A stretch of DNA of 8,207 bases from Candidatus Izemoplasma sp. (GCA_007117555.1 SKGI01000005.1:1-8207); one strand, 5' to 3'; positions 1 through 6,470 are shown, counted from the stretch's first letter. Numbers and translations are program-made. Notes: a model not told the origin generated them from the sequence alone.

Positions 1-10
1 CCTTTTTCAT
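1..10 (-). CDS. Possible start of a further gene, cut by window edge
   Basis: Reading the minus strand past the MFS stop codon, an ATG at 10-8 opens Met-Lys-Lys and leaves the window. It lies 16 bases after the MFS stop, and a purine-rich GAGATGAG stretch precedes it, so it could be the next gene of an MFS operon. Only three codons are visible and nothing can be said about the product. The call rests on position and start context alone. Confidence 0.3.
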
Positions 11-26
11 CGCGTTGAGTCTCATC

Positions 27-1292
27 TCAACCACGCGCTTTCATGGATGGTTTTTTGATAAAAAATGAAAAACCTAAAATCACACCAGTATAAACCATCA
101 TGCCTAAGATTACCCCAGTGTAACGACCGGTTAAATCATAGCCAACCCCAAAAGGTAAAGGCCCAAGTGCACTTCCAAGTACCATAAACACCGTCGCCGC
201 ACCACGAATACTTCCGAGATATTTCCGTCCAAAGAAGTTTGGCCAAAGTACGTTCAGCGCGACCGATTGAATGGCGACCGCAGATCCATAAAACAAGATA
301 AAAAGGGTTGCTGTAGTCGCATCACGCACACCCCAAGCAAGCCAACCCATCGATATGATAATCCAAGTCAACGTGACGCCAAATACTTTATGGACGGCCA
401 CTTTGTCAAGAATGACACGAGCGATTAAAGGCATAAAAAAAGCTGGAAACGCCACAAGGCCAATAATGAGTGCCGCGGTTTCCTCTGAAATACTTCGCAA
501 GCGCATGATACTAAAAAAGTGAAAGGTTATTCCAGTTGTGAACATCGAGGCGATGGTACTAATGAAGCCCGCGATCCAAAAAGCAGACGTGCGCACAGCT
601 TCTCTCAATGTAAAACTTTCTTCATTTAGACGCAAAAGAGACGCCGCTACTGCTTCTTTATCATCGGTCCCGTTCTCCATAGTCATCTTTAAATCTTCAG
701 GTCGGTTGAACACAAACAAAGCCACAAGTGGCACAAAGCCAACCATAAGAGCAATACCCCATAGTCGCCAAGCCGTTTCAAACCCAAAAGTATGAATCAA
801 CCACAAATTCAATGCCGGGACACTCATCGTCGCGATGAGACTCCCGATGCTTGAAAGACTGACCGCAAAAGCCCGGCGTTTTTCAAACCATTGCGGGACA
901 AGACTATTTGGCATAAGCGTCAATGACCCTTGACCAAAATAACGCAAAAAGAAAAAGCCTATGAAGATGAACACGATGTGTGTTACAAAACTTTGATACC
1001 ACGTTGTAAACGCGAGTAATAGACCCACAACAATCATCATCCGTCTTGCGCCATAACGATCCACAAATCGACCCATGAAAATTAAGGATAAACCACTCAG
1101 TGTTGTCGCAACCGAATAGCCAGTTGAAATCAGCGTACTTGAAATACCACGTTCTGTCTGATAATAATTGATGAACACGCTGATAGAATACGTTTGACCC
1201 GGTGCTGAAAAGAAAAAAGCGAGCCCGCTCATGAGCACGATTATCCAGCCATAATATAGTTTTTTATTCATCGTTAACGCCATTGATTTCAT
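27..1292 (-). CDS. MFS transporter, OFA/monocarboxylate-like
   Basis: The 421-residue product is a very hydrophobic protein of normal MFS length, consistent with 12 membrane helices. It opens with YYGW (13-16) before helix 1, a signature of the oxalate/formate and monocarboxylate-type MFS group. The loop between helices 2 and 3 carries the MFS motif with Gly74, Asp78, Gly81 and Arg83-Arg84. An RPED motif (197-200) opens the central cytoplasmic loop (about 197-235), which is also common in this group. The first ATG is supported by AAGGA nine bases upstream; Met4 and Met8 are possible alternatives without such a site. The gene lies 86 bases after the diguanylate cyclase gene, beyond a hairpin, so it is probably transcribed separately. 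The family suggests a small carboxylate substrate, but this cannot be read from the sequence and no neighbouring gene helps. Confidence 0.85.
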   Translation of the reverse strand: MKSMALTMNKKLYYGWIIVLMSGLAFFFSAPGQTYSISVFINYYQTERGISSTLISTGYSVATTLSGLSLIFMGRFVDRYGARRMMIVVGLLLAFTTWYQSFVTHIVFIFIGFFFLRYFGQGSLTLMPNSLVPQWFEKRRAFAVSLSSIGSLIATMSVPALNLWLIHTFGFETAWRLWGIALMVGFVPLVALFVFNRPEDLKMTMENGTDDKEAVAASLLRLNEESFTLREAVRTSAFWIAGFISTIASMFTTGITFHFFSIMRLRSISEETAALIIGLVAFPAFFMPLIARVILDKVAVHKVFGVTLTWIIISMGWLAWGVRDATTATLFILFYGSAVAIQSVALNVLWPNFFGRKYLGSIRGAATVFMVLGSALGPLPFGVGYDLTGRYTGVILGMMVYTGVILGFSFFIKKPSMKARG

Positions 1293-1337
1293 CGAGTCTC
1301 ATCCTTGTCAGTTATCGCGTTACTTAAAGTATCTTAA

Positions 1338-1365
1338 GGGCTGAATCTTATGCTTGATTCAGCCC
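1338..1365 (-). terminator. Hairpin after the diguanylate cyclase gene, likely terminator
   Basis: A perfect 10-bp inverted repeat (GGGCTGAATC at 1338-1347, GATTCAGCCC at 1356-1365) has an 8-base loop and starts 13 bases after the cyclase stop codon. On the minus strand it is followed by a T-rich but interrupted tail (TTAAGATACTTT). The position and stem strength suit an intrinsic terminator, but the weak U-tract makes it imperfect. It could instead be an operator upstream of the MFS gene. Confidence 0.55.
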
Positions 1366-1378
1366 ATCAATCCTAGCT

Positions 1379-2674
1379 TTATGCACGCAACTTATGTTTC
1401 GTTTTATTTTGATACATGTAGCGATCAGCTTCACGCACTAGTTTTTCAATCGTTTCGCCATCTTCTGGGAACCGGGCGTAACCGATGGCTGGGGTGACGA
1501 CTGCATTAAGCGATGTAAAGAGCTTCCGAGCACGCATCGTCGTTTGCAAGTTTTCAATGAGCCTTTTTAAAATAACTTCTTCAAAGTGGCCTTCAAGTAA
1601 AACCATAAACTCATCACCACCGACACGCGCGAGGAAGGCCCCCTCCTTAAACTGTTGTTTAAGAAAAGCCGCAAAATCAATGAGCACTTCATCACCCACT
1701 TGATGACCAAAGCGATCGTTTATGCCCTTAAAATCATTCAAATCAATAAACAATAGCGAACAGGGCGGCTGATTTTGTTCGTTTAGACGGTCCTCGAGGT
1801 GTTCAAAAAACTGGCGGCGATTGGGCAATTGTGTTAAGTAATCAGAATAGGCACTATGATGCAGTTTCTGTTCGAGTTCTTTCAACTTAGAAATTTCCTT
1901 TGATGAGCCGACAATATAGGAAACGCCGATGGGGTTAATGTGCGGTGTCAAGGTGGTTAACCAAGTCGTTTGACCTGTTTTAAACGGCAAGGTTTCTTCG
2001 TAAGTGATGGTTTCCTGGCGATCAACACATCGTTGGTAATGACTGGTTACTTTAGCACCGACCTTCTCGCCCATCAGTTCTTCGGGTGTCTTGCCGGCCA
2101 ATTGTTCATAACTGATTCCCGTCATTTTTTCATGCATTTTGTTGTTGCGGATAAAACGGAATCGACGATAGCCGACAATTTCGATTAGAAACATCGTATC
2201 TTGTGTGCCGTTAAAAATCCGTTCATAGTCTTTGTTTAATCGTTTAATTTCAAATTCGGCCTCTTTATAGGCAGTCACATCGGTATGTGTACCGAATAAA
2301 CGCACGGGTTCTCCTGCGTCATCATGCACCACAATACCGCGATAACGCATATGGATGATCGAGCCATCGAGGTGTCGATAACGCACAACGCCTTCTAAAG
2401 GGACCTTAGGATTGTCAAGATGTTCCAGCAAATTATGTTCAGCTTGTTTTAAATCATCGGTAAACACGTGGGCATGCCAGTCGTAATTTTCCGGCAGATC
2501 CGCTGCATCACGATAACCAAGCTTGTTAATAAATACTTGGTTAAACCATTCACGTCGTGCTTTAGATAGATCAAGAAAAAACACCCCATCAAACATGGAA
2601 TCTAGTAAAAAATCAAGTAGTCGCGAATTGTCCTTGAGCCGGGCGTACAACTCCTCTTTTAACTTTTGATCCAT
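1379..2674 (-). CDS. PAS-PAS-GGDEF diguanylate cyclase
   Basis: The 431-residue protein makes cyclic di-GMP from two GTP under the control of N-terminal sensor domains. PAS 1 spans about 20-137 and ends in a PAC-like stretch (FGTHTDVTAYKEAE, 127-140). PAS 2 spans about 148-263. A short linker (KLKELEQKL, 263-271) leads into the GGDEF domain (about 273-431). The active site is intact: GGDEF at 352-356, metal-binding Asp311 in FIDLNDFK, and Asn319 and Asp328 in the nucleotide pocket. The inhibitory RxxD site expected at 343-346 reads KEGA, so product inhibition at the usual I-site is probably absent. No membrane segment or signal peptide is seen, so the protein should be cytoplasmic. The start is supported by GAGGTG five bases upstream. 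No EAL or HD-GYP partner lies in the window. The PAS ligand is unknown. Confidence 0.93.
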   Translation of the reverse strand: MDQKLKEELYARLKDNSRLLDFLLDSMFDGVFFLDLSKARREWFNQVFINKLGYRDAADLPENYDWHAHVFTDDLKQAEHNLLEHLDNPKVPLEGVVRYRHLDGSIIHMRYRGIVVHDDAGEPVRLFGTHTDVTAYKEAEFEIKRLNKDYERIFNGTQDTMFLIEIVGYRRFRFIRNNKMHEKMTGISYEQLAGKTPEELMGEKVGAKVTSHYQRCVDRQETITYEETLPFKTGQTTWLTTLTPHINPIGVSYIVGSSKEISKLKELEQKLHHSAYSDYLTQLPNRRQFFEHLEDRLNEQNQPPCSLLFIDLNDFKGINDRFGHQVGDEVLIDFAAFLKQQFKEGAFLARVGGDEFMVLLEGHFEEVILKRLIENLQTTMRARKLFTSLNAVVTPAIGYARFPEDGETIEKLVREADRYMYQNKTKHKLRA

Positions 2675-2719
2675 ATCAGCACCTCAGTTTAAGCTCGAGC
2701 AGTTTTAAACATTAATCTT

Positions 2720-2748
2720 ACTTTACTAAAAAAACATTCTTTTTGCAA
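2720..2748 (-). promoter_or_regulatory. Candidate promoter of the diguanylate cyclase gene
   Basis: On the minus strand, TTGCAA (2748-2743) and TAAAGT (2725-2720) are separated by exactly 17 bases. Each matches four of six positions of the sigma-A consensus. The spacer is A/T-rich, and the site lies about 45 bases before the start codon. Confidence 0.45.
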
Positions 2749-2771
2749 GTCAAAACATGACCCGCTGTCTA

Positions 2772-3002
2772 TCAGGTCAATGTGTTCTTTGACGCATCTG
2801 CTTCAGATTCATTTTTTTGTCGATTCGCTTGCCATGCATCGATAAAACAAAGACATTTCATAACGGCTAAAACGACCATCGGTCCGATAATTAAGAAAAA
2901 GAATAAATAGCCACCGGCAAACTGCCAACCGTAGGCAAGATCCCAAGCAATAAACACAAACAATGCCGTAGCCAACCATGCCAAAGCTTCTAGTAATTTC
3001 AT
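2772..3002 (-). CDS. Small two-helix membrane protein, unknown function
   Basis: I do not recognise this protein. From the preferred start it has 76 residues (78 from the upstream ATG). Two hydrophobic stretches, at about 4-22 and 28-50 of the longer form, predict two membrane helices. They are followed by a polar, charged C-terminal tail from about residue 60 (QANRQKNESEADASK), which probably faces the cytoplasm. There are two in-frame ATGs, at 3008 and 3002. The strong AAGGAGG site (3017-3011) lies two bases from the first, which is too close, and eight bases from the second, so 3002 is the likely start. The gene begins 46 bases after the GyrI-like gene on the same strand without a clear terminator between, so the two are probably co-transcribed. 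Confidence 0.75.
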   Translation of the reverse strand: MKLLEALAWLATALFVFIAWDLAYGWQFAGGYLFFFLIIGPMVVLAVMKCLCFIDAWQANRQKNESEADASKNTLT

Positions 3003-3048
3003 TGACATGCCCTCCTTTCTATTATCGCTTCATTGTTCTCTATTTAGT

Positions 3049-3519
3049 TTAAGGACGGCTTTTAATTGCCACCCATATTTCAGTGTGATAGTCTTCTAAA
3101 GTCGTATCACCACATGGATAAACTTCTAAGTCTGGGTACCCCAATTCACTCACATCGGAGCGCCTTAAAAAGGGCCCCACCTCTTCTTTCCAAACGCGTT
3201 GTATGGCTTCTGGCATCGGACCATGACAGCTAAACACCGCCCAAGTTGCAGGGGGTATCTTAAGCGACTCATAAAGTTCAATCGGCTCACTTTCCTTCGC
3301 AATCATATAACGAAATTTCCCCGAAGCCTCCATTCCATAACAAACACCTAAAAAAGGTTTTTCTGGTGCAAGCGCATCAAGGGCTTTACCCAATCCTTTC
3401 ATATGGCATGATGCCCAGAAATCTGGGATTGCTTTAAAGGCTTCACCTTCTTGATGGGATGTTTCCATACTGCGACCTGTCACCACAAACATCGGTCGAT
3501 CCTCATAGCGATCAAACAT
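3049..3519 (-). CDS. GyrI-like / AraC effector-binding domain protein
   Basis: The 156-residue protein is one GyrI-like effector-binding domain (the fold found at the C-terminus of BmrR- and Rob-type regulators) with no DNA-binding part. Family hallmarks seen are the first strand FVVTGRSM (11-18), the IPDFWASC helix (31-38) following a variable loop, the GVCYGM strand (58-63), the FRYMIAKE strand (69-76), the WAVFSCHGPMPEAIQRVWKE segment, and the closing strand TEIWVAI (146-152), whose Glu-x-Trp pattern is typical. Stand-alone members bind amphipathic or cationic small molecules, and some hydrolyse them or affect DNA gyrase; which applies here is unknown. The start has a weak GGTGA site four bases upstream. 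A small membrane protein gene follows in the same direction, which would fit a binding/export or stress pair, but this is inference. Confidence 0.82.
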   Translation of the reverse strand: MFDRYEDRPMFVVTGRSMETSHQEGEAFKAIPDFWASCHMKGLGKALDALAPEKPFLGVCYGMEASGKFRYMIAKESEPIELYESLKIPPATWAVFSCHGPMPEAIQRVWKEEVGPFLRRSDVSELGYPDLEVYPCGDTTLEDYHTEIWVAIKSRP

Positions 3520-3650
3520 CGTTCACCAAACTTTCTTTCATCTATTTTACCCAAGAATGTATGGGCTTTCTCGCTTATAGTTTAGCATATTTTTGAACAT
3601 GTGCCCGCATTTTTTCACTTTCAACTGAAAACGCTTTTTTCATAAATAAC

Positions 3651-3679
3651 TTGTATTCCCTTTTCTTCTGTGGTTAAAT
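3651..3679 (+). promoter_or_regulatory. Candidate promoter of the T-box ABC operon
   Basis: TTGTAT (3651-3656) and TTAAAT (3674-3679) are 17 bases apart and match the sigma-A consensus at three and four of six positions. Transcription would begin near 3686, just before the first conserved T-box elements, which is the expected geometry. The rest of the 3520-3650 gap holds A/T-rich sequence, probably with the minus-strand promoter of the GyrI-like gene, but no convincing site was found there. Confidence 0.4.
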
Positions 3680-3687
3680 GACGTCAA

Positions 3688-3907
3688 ACCTACGAAGGAA
3701 AGAAGTAAACAAAGACGTCACCCAAAGCGAGCCGGTGGTTGGTGTAAACCGGTGGGGCGAACGTGTTGAACGTGTTCTGGAGGTGACTTGTCGAACTTAT
3801 GGAGGCAAGTCCGTCAACCAACGTTATGGTTCGAGTGCTGGCTTAGGCCAGAAACTTAGGTGGTACCGCGGCTGATGTCGTCCTGATTTTTTAGGACGAT
3901 TTTTTTT
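3688..3907 (+). ncRNA. T-box riboswitch leader, probably leucine-specific
   Basis: This leader senses the charging state of a tRNA and controls the ABC operon downstream. Elements in order: AGTA of the specifier-loop E motif (3704-3707); lower stem I GTCACC (3717-3722) with GGTGAC (3782-3787); apical stem CCGGT (3732-3736) with ACCGG (3748-3752) closing a GGTTGGTG loop; the specifier strand GAA (3793-3795) followed by CTT (3796-3798) and A3799; a small stem AACCA/TGGTT (3816-3820, 3827-3831); stem III CTGGC/GCCAG (3838-3842, 3847-3851); and the T-box core AGGTGGTACCGCG (3858-3870). By alignment with glyQ-type leaders, where the codon directly follows GAA, the specifier is CUU (Leu). A one-base shift gives UUA, also Leu; shifts of two and three give UAU (Tyr) and AUG (Met). 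The UGGU bulge requires a tRNA with discriminator A, as in tRNA-Leu, and argues against His, Gln or Cys. The base of stem I could not be resolved by eye. Confidence 0.93.
3878..3907 (+). terminator. T-box regulatory terminator with competing antiterminator
   Basis: TCGTCCT (3878-3884) pairs with AGGACGA (3893-3899) around an 8-base loop, followed by eight T (3900-3907). The same left arm can instead pair with the T-box core: GCG with CGT and AGG with CCT, leaving the seven-base TGGTACC bulge. The two folds exclude each other, so uncharged tRNA binding the bulge would permit read-through into the permease gene. Confidence 0.9.
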
Positions 3908-3931
3908 ATGTTAAGCAGGAGGGCGATGCAT

Positions 3932-4630
3932 TTGGACGCATTATTTAACTATGAAGCCATCAAACAGTGGTTACCTTATATTGCAAGAGGGCTCAATATT
4001 ACATTAGCCGTTGCCTTTTTGGCCGCTGCAATCGGTTTAGTTATTGGTATTTTCATCAATATCTTAAGTCGTCGTAAAGTGCTTGGTAAGCTTGCTTTTT
4101 ATTATGTAGATCTCTTCAGAGGGACCCCTGTACTCTTACAACTTTCACTCGTTTATTACGCCTTACCACGTATGTTGACAGTCTTGCTTGTGTCAGGGTT
4201 TGGGGTACACGTAGACTTACGCCTAACCGCATTCAGCGCGGCAGTACTGACATTCAGTCTTAACTCCAGTGCTTATGTATCAGAAATCATACGCTCAGGA
4301 ATCCATAGCGTAGATAAAGGTGAAATCGAAGCGGCTACGGCTCTTGGCGTATCGAAGTTTCACATATACAAAGACATCATCTTACCCATCGCCTTTAAAA
4401 ATGCTTTCCCCGCGATGATGAATGAAATGATCACCCTTGTTAAAGAATCTTCCATTGTTTCACTCATCGGTTTACAAGATTTGATGCGACGCCAACAAAT
4501 CGTCACTGCACAAACTTACCTATACTTTGAACCGTTGATTGTCGTGGGCATCTTCTACTATGCCATTGTTAAACTGCTTGCGTTTACCGGTAAACGCATT
4601 GAAATGAGGTTGCATCATGTTCAAAGTTGA
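3932..4630 (+). CDS. Amino acid ABC transporter permease (PAAT family)
   Basis: This is the membrane subunit of a polar-amino-acid-type importer. From the preferred start it has 232 residues, normal for the family, with about five membrane helices. Marks are FRGTPVLLQL (62-71), near-invariant in this family, and the EAA loop EAATALGVSKFHIYKDIILP (133-152), which docks on the ATPase. The start needs correction from the longest reading: ATG at 3908 abuts the terminator T-run, and ATG at 3926 is only three bases from the strong AGGAGG (3917-3922). TTG at 3932 has nine-base spacing and is preferred, giving an N-terminus of MDALFNYEAI. It overlaps the ATPase gene by 14 bases, which suggests translational coupling. 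It probably works as a homodimer, since no second permease gene is present. Expression is governed by the T-box directly upstream. Confidence 0.95.
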   Translation: MDALFNYEAIKQWLPYIARGLNITLAVAFLAAAIGLVIGIFINILSRRKVLGKLAFYYVDLFRGTPVLLQLSLVYYALPRMLTVLLVSGFGVHVDLRLTAFSAAVLTFSLNSSAYVSEIIRSGIHSVDKGEIEAATALGVSKFHIYKDIILPIAFKNAFPAMMNEMITLVKESSIVSLIGLQDLMRRQQIVTAQTYLYFEPLIVVGIFYYAIVKLLAFTGKRIEMRLHHVQS

Positions 4631-5333
4631 ACACTTGACGAAGACATTTGGTGAAACAACCGTATTACGTGCTGCAACGTATACGTTTGTGCCGGGAAGA
4701 ACGGTCGTCATCATCGGCCAGAGTGGTTCAGGGAAAAGTACATTACTTCGGTGCTTAAACGGTCTTGAAACCCCTACCTCTGGCACGGTCTATTTTAAGG
4801 ACCAACCTGTCACTGAAAAAACTTTACAACACGTACGGAACCAAGTTGGGATGGTCTTTCAAGGCTTTAACCTTTTCTCGAATATGAACGTCAAAGACAA
4901 TGTCAGTTACGCCTTAAAAGTCGTACGAGGGCTTGATAAGGGCGCTGCCGACACCAAAGCCAAGCAGTACCTCGCACAAGTCGGTTTAGCGGATAAGTTT
5001 GAAGCTTGGCCGCAAACCTTATCCGGTGGGCAAAAGCAACGTGTCGCCATTGCCCGCTGCCTCGCTATGGAACCTGATGTATTTCTTTTCGATGAACCGA
5101 CGAGTGCTCTCGATCCAGAAATGGTCAATGAAGTACTTGATGTCATGCGTTCGATCACCCAACAAGGCTTCACCAACATCATTGTGACGCACGAAATGGG
5201 CTTTGCTCGAGAAGTCGCGGATGACATTCTCTTTATGAGTCAAGGGAAAATTGTTGAAATCGCGGATAAGCAAACTTTTTTTACCGAACCTAAAAGCACC
5301 GAGGCAAAGCAGTTTTTGCTAAAAATACTTTAA
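4617..5333 (+). CDS. Amino acid ABC transporter ATP-binding protein
   Basis: The 238-residue nucleotide-binding subunit powers import. All ABC motifs are intact: Walker A GQSGSGKST (34-42), Q-loop Gln82 in VFQGFNLF, signature LSGGQ (135-139), Walker B VFLFDE with catalytic Glu160, D-loop SALD (163-166) and switch His192 in VTHEMGFA. The last of these, and the overall length, are typical of GlnQ/HisP-type ATPases of the PAAT family. A GAGG site lies seven bases before the ATG, inside the permease gene. The stop is 19 bases from the binding-protein gene. There is no C-terminal regulatory domain such as the ACT-type domain of methionine importers, which argues against a MetN-type system. Confidence 0.97.
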   Translation: MFKVEHLTKTFGETTVLRAATYTFVPGRTVVIIGQSGSGKSTLLRCLNGLETPTSGTVYFKDQPVTEKTLQHVRNQVGMVFQGFNLFSNMNVKDNVSYALKVVRGLDKGAADTKAKQYLAQVGLADKFEAWPQTLSGGQKQRVAIARCLAMEPDVFLFDEPTSALDPEMVNEVLDVMRSITQQGFTNIIVTHEMGFAREVADDILFMSQGKIVEIADKQTFFTEPKSTEAKQFLLKIL

Positions 5334-5352
5334 AAAAACAGGAGGATTTATC

Positions 5353-6120
5353 ATGAAAAAAATGAAACTTATGGCATGTCTTGTAGGTCTATTAGTGACA
5401 CTTTATGCGTGTCAAAACAATGACGAAAATACGTTGATTGTTTTGACATCAAGCGGGTATGAACCGTATGAAATGGTCGATGAGAATGGAGAGCTTATCG
5501 GGTTTGACATCGATTTGATGCATGCGATTGCGGCTTATCTTGAAATTGACATAGTTTGGCAAGATGTCGACTTTGACGGCATCATTGCCTCACTGCAAAT
5601 GAAACAGGCGGATGTGGCGATTGCCGGGATCACACCGACAGAAGCACGTGCACAAATCGTTGATTTTAGTCATATTTACTACAACAGTGAAGCCGGCTTA
5701 CAAAACTACCTATTGTTTGACAGTACGCAAACCATCACCACACTAGAAGACCTAGAAGGGCTTGTCCTTGGTGCGCAGTTAGGGACCATTCAAGCTGAGC
5801 TGTTACAGTCTTTGAGTGAAACGTATGGGTTTACTGTCGATTTAAGAACGACGAATGCGCAAATCGTTGAAGAAATTAAGTCTAATCGTATTGATGGACT
5901 GGTTGTTGAAAGCTTAGTCGCCAATGCCATCATCGCTCAAAACAGTTTTCTGACTTCATGGCTAGTTGAGGCAGACTTAGGACATATGTATGGAAACGCC
6001 ATCGCTTTCTCAAAAGATAGTCCTTGGCTTGAGCCATTCAACGAGGCACTTGCAGCGCTAGAGTCTGATGGCACGCTAGCTGAGTTGGTAAGCAAGTGGT
6101 TTGAACCCACGTCAAACTGA
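5353..6120 (+). CDS. Amino acid ABC transporter substrate-binding lipoprotein
   Basis: The 255-residue protein captures the substrate outside the membrane. It has a lipoprotein signal: MKKMK, a hydrophobic core, and a lipobox ending LYAC, with Cys20 the predicted lipidated residue. The mature part is an SBP_bac_3 (type II, two-lobe) fold of usual length. It shows GYEPYEMVDENGELIGFDIDL (35-55; the opening strand), TPTEAR (94-99), whose Arg99 should bind the substrate carboxylate, followed by VDFSHIYY, and a GTIQ loop (144-147). At the position that normally holds the Asp that grips the alpha-amino group, the sequence reads Glu186 (DGLVVES). A perfect AGGAGG lies seven bases before the ATG. It is the last gene of the T-box operon. 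The substrate is not readable from sequence; the T-box suggests leucine or a related amino acid. Confidence 0.95.
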   Translation: MKKMKLMACLVGLLVTLYACQNNDENTLIVLTSSGYEPYEMVDENGELIGFDIDLMHAIAAYLEIDIVWQDVDFDGIIASLQMKQADVAIAGITPTEARAQIVDFSHIYYNSEAGLQNYLLFDSTQTITTLEDLEGLVLGAQLGTIQAELLQSLSETYGFTVDLRTTNAQIVEEIKSNRIDGLVVESLVANAIIAQNSFLTSWLVEADLGHMYGNAIAFSKDSPWLEPFNEALAALESDGTLAELVSKWFEPTSN

Positions 6121-6124
6121 TCAA

Positions 6125-6156
6125 AAAAAGACGCGTGATTATTACAGCGTCTTTTT
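6125..6156 (+). terminator. Terminator of the ABC operon, probably bidirectional
   Basis: AAAAAGACGC (6125-6134) pairs with GCGTCTTTTT (6147-6156) around a 12-base loop, starting four bases after the binding-protein stop. The run of seven A on the left gives a T-tract on the minus strand too, so it can also serve the converging gene that ends at 6171. Confidence 0.85.
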
Positions 6157-6170
6157 CATGTTAAGCCTAT

Positions 6171-6449
6171 TCATTCGAGTTCAGTATACTGCTTCAGTTC
6201 AATGGGCTCTAATACACCCAGTTCTTTGAGTCCAGCCTTGAACTCTGGTAAATCTAAAAACGCTTGTAAGGCTGTTTGAGTCTGAAAATGATGGACCACC
6301 ATGACTTGATTGTCTTCTTGAATCGAAACGTAAGCAGTTTCTGCAATCACGCCCATGCGTTCTCTTACAGCTTTTGCTGCGGGGCTTTTGTAGCCATTTA
6401 ACCAATGTTCAACATCTTTCACACGATGTCGTGCTACTAAGATAACCAT
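6171..6449 (-). CDS. Small dimeric alpha/beta-barrel (ABM-like) protein
   Basis: The 92-residue protein has the pattern of the ferredoxin-like, dimeric alpha/beta-barrel family that includes antibiotic biosynthesis monooxygenase (ABM) domains. It begins with strand MVILVARHRV, then a helix with a Trp-containing stretch (VEHWLNGY, 13-20). Strand AETAYVSIQ (36-44) is followed by strand QVMVVHHFQT (48-57), the helix TALQAFLDLPEFKAGLKELGV and a final strand. The HHFQT...AFLDLPEF arrangement is characteristic. Members range from monooxygenases and haem-degrading enzymes to proteins of unknown role; no catalytic residues can be assigned here. The start has GGTGGTGA a few bases upstream. It is a single gene, converging on the ABC operon terminator. 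Confidence 0.75.
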   Translation of the reverse strand: MVILVARHRVKDVEHWLNGYKSPAAKAVRERMGVIAETAYVSIQEDNQVMVVHHFQTQTALQAFLDLPEFKAGLKELGVLEPIELKQYTELE

Positions 6450-6470
6450 CGTTCACCACCTTTTTTGTTT

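Noticed and set aside
538..795. Open frame of 85 codons opposite the MFS gene
   Set aside because: Antisense shadow of a clear MFS coding region, without a binding site or recognisable protein features.
2758..2779. TGACC/GGTCA inverted repeat at the end of the small membrane protein gene
   Set aside because: Only five base pairs, overlapping the stop codon, with a 12-base loop and a weak T-run; too weak to call a terminator, though one might be expected here.
3679..3720. GACGTCA repeated at 3680-3686 and 3714-3720, the first copy within the palindrome TGACGTCA
   Set aside because: The second copy is part of T-box stem I and the first probably lies upstream of the transcript start. A 7-base repeat over this distance is easily chance.
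3678..3875. Open frame of 65 codons at the start of the ABC operon leader
   Set aside because: It lies wholly inside the T-box RNA, has no family resemblance, and its start is upstream of or at the transcription start. The RNA structure explains the sequence.
4907..5273. Antisense and alternative frames across the ATPase gene
   Set aside because: All overlap an intact ABC ATPase with every motif present; the products are low-complexity and unrelated to any family I know.
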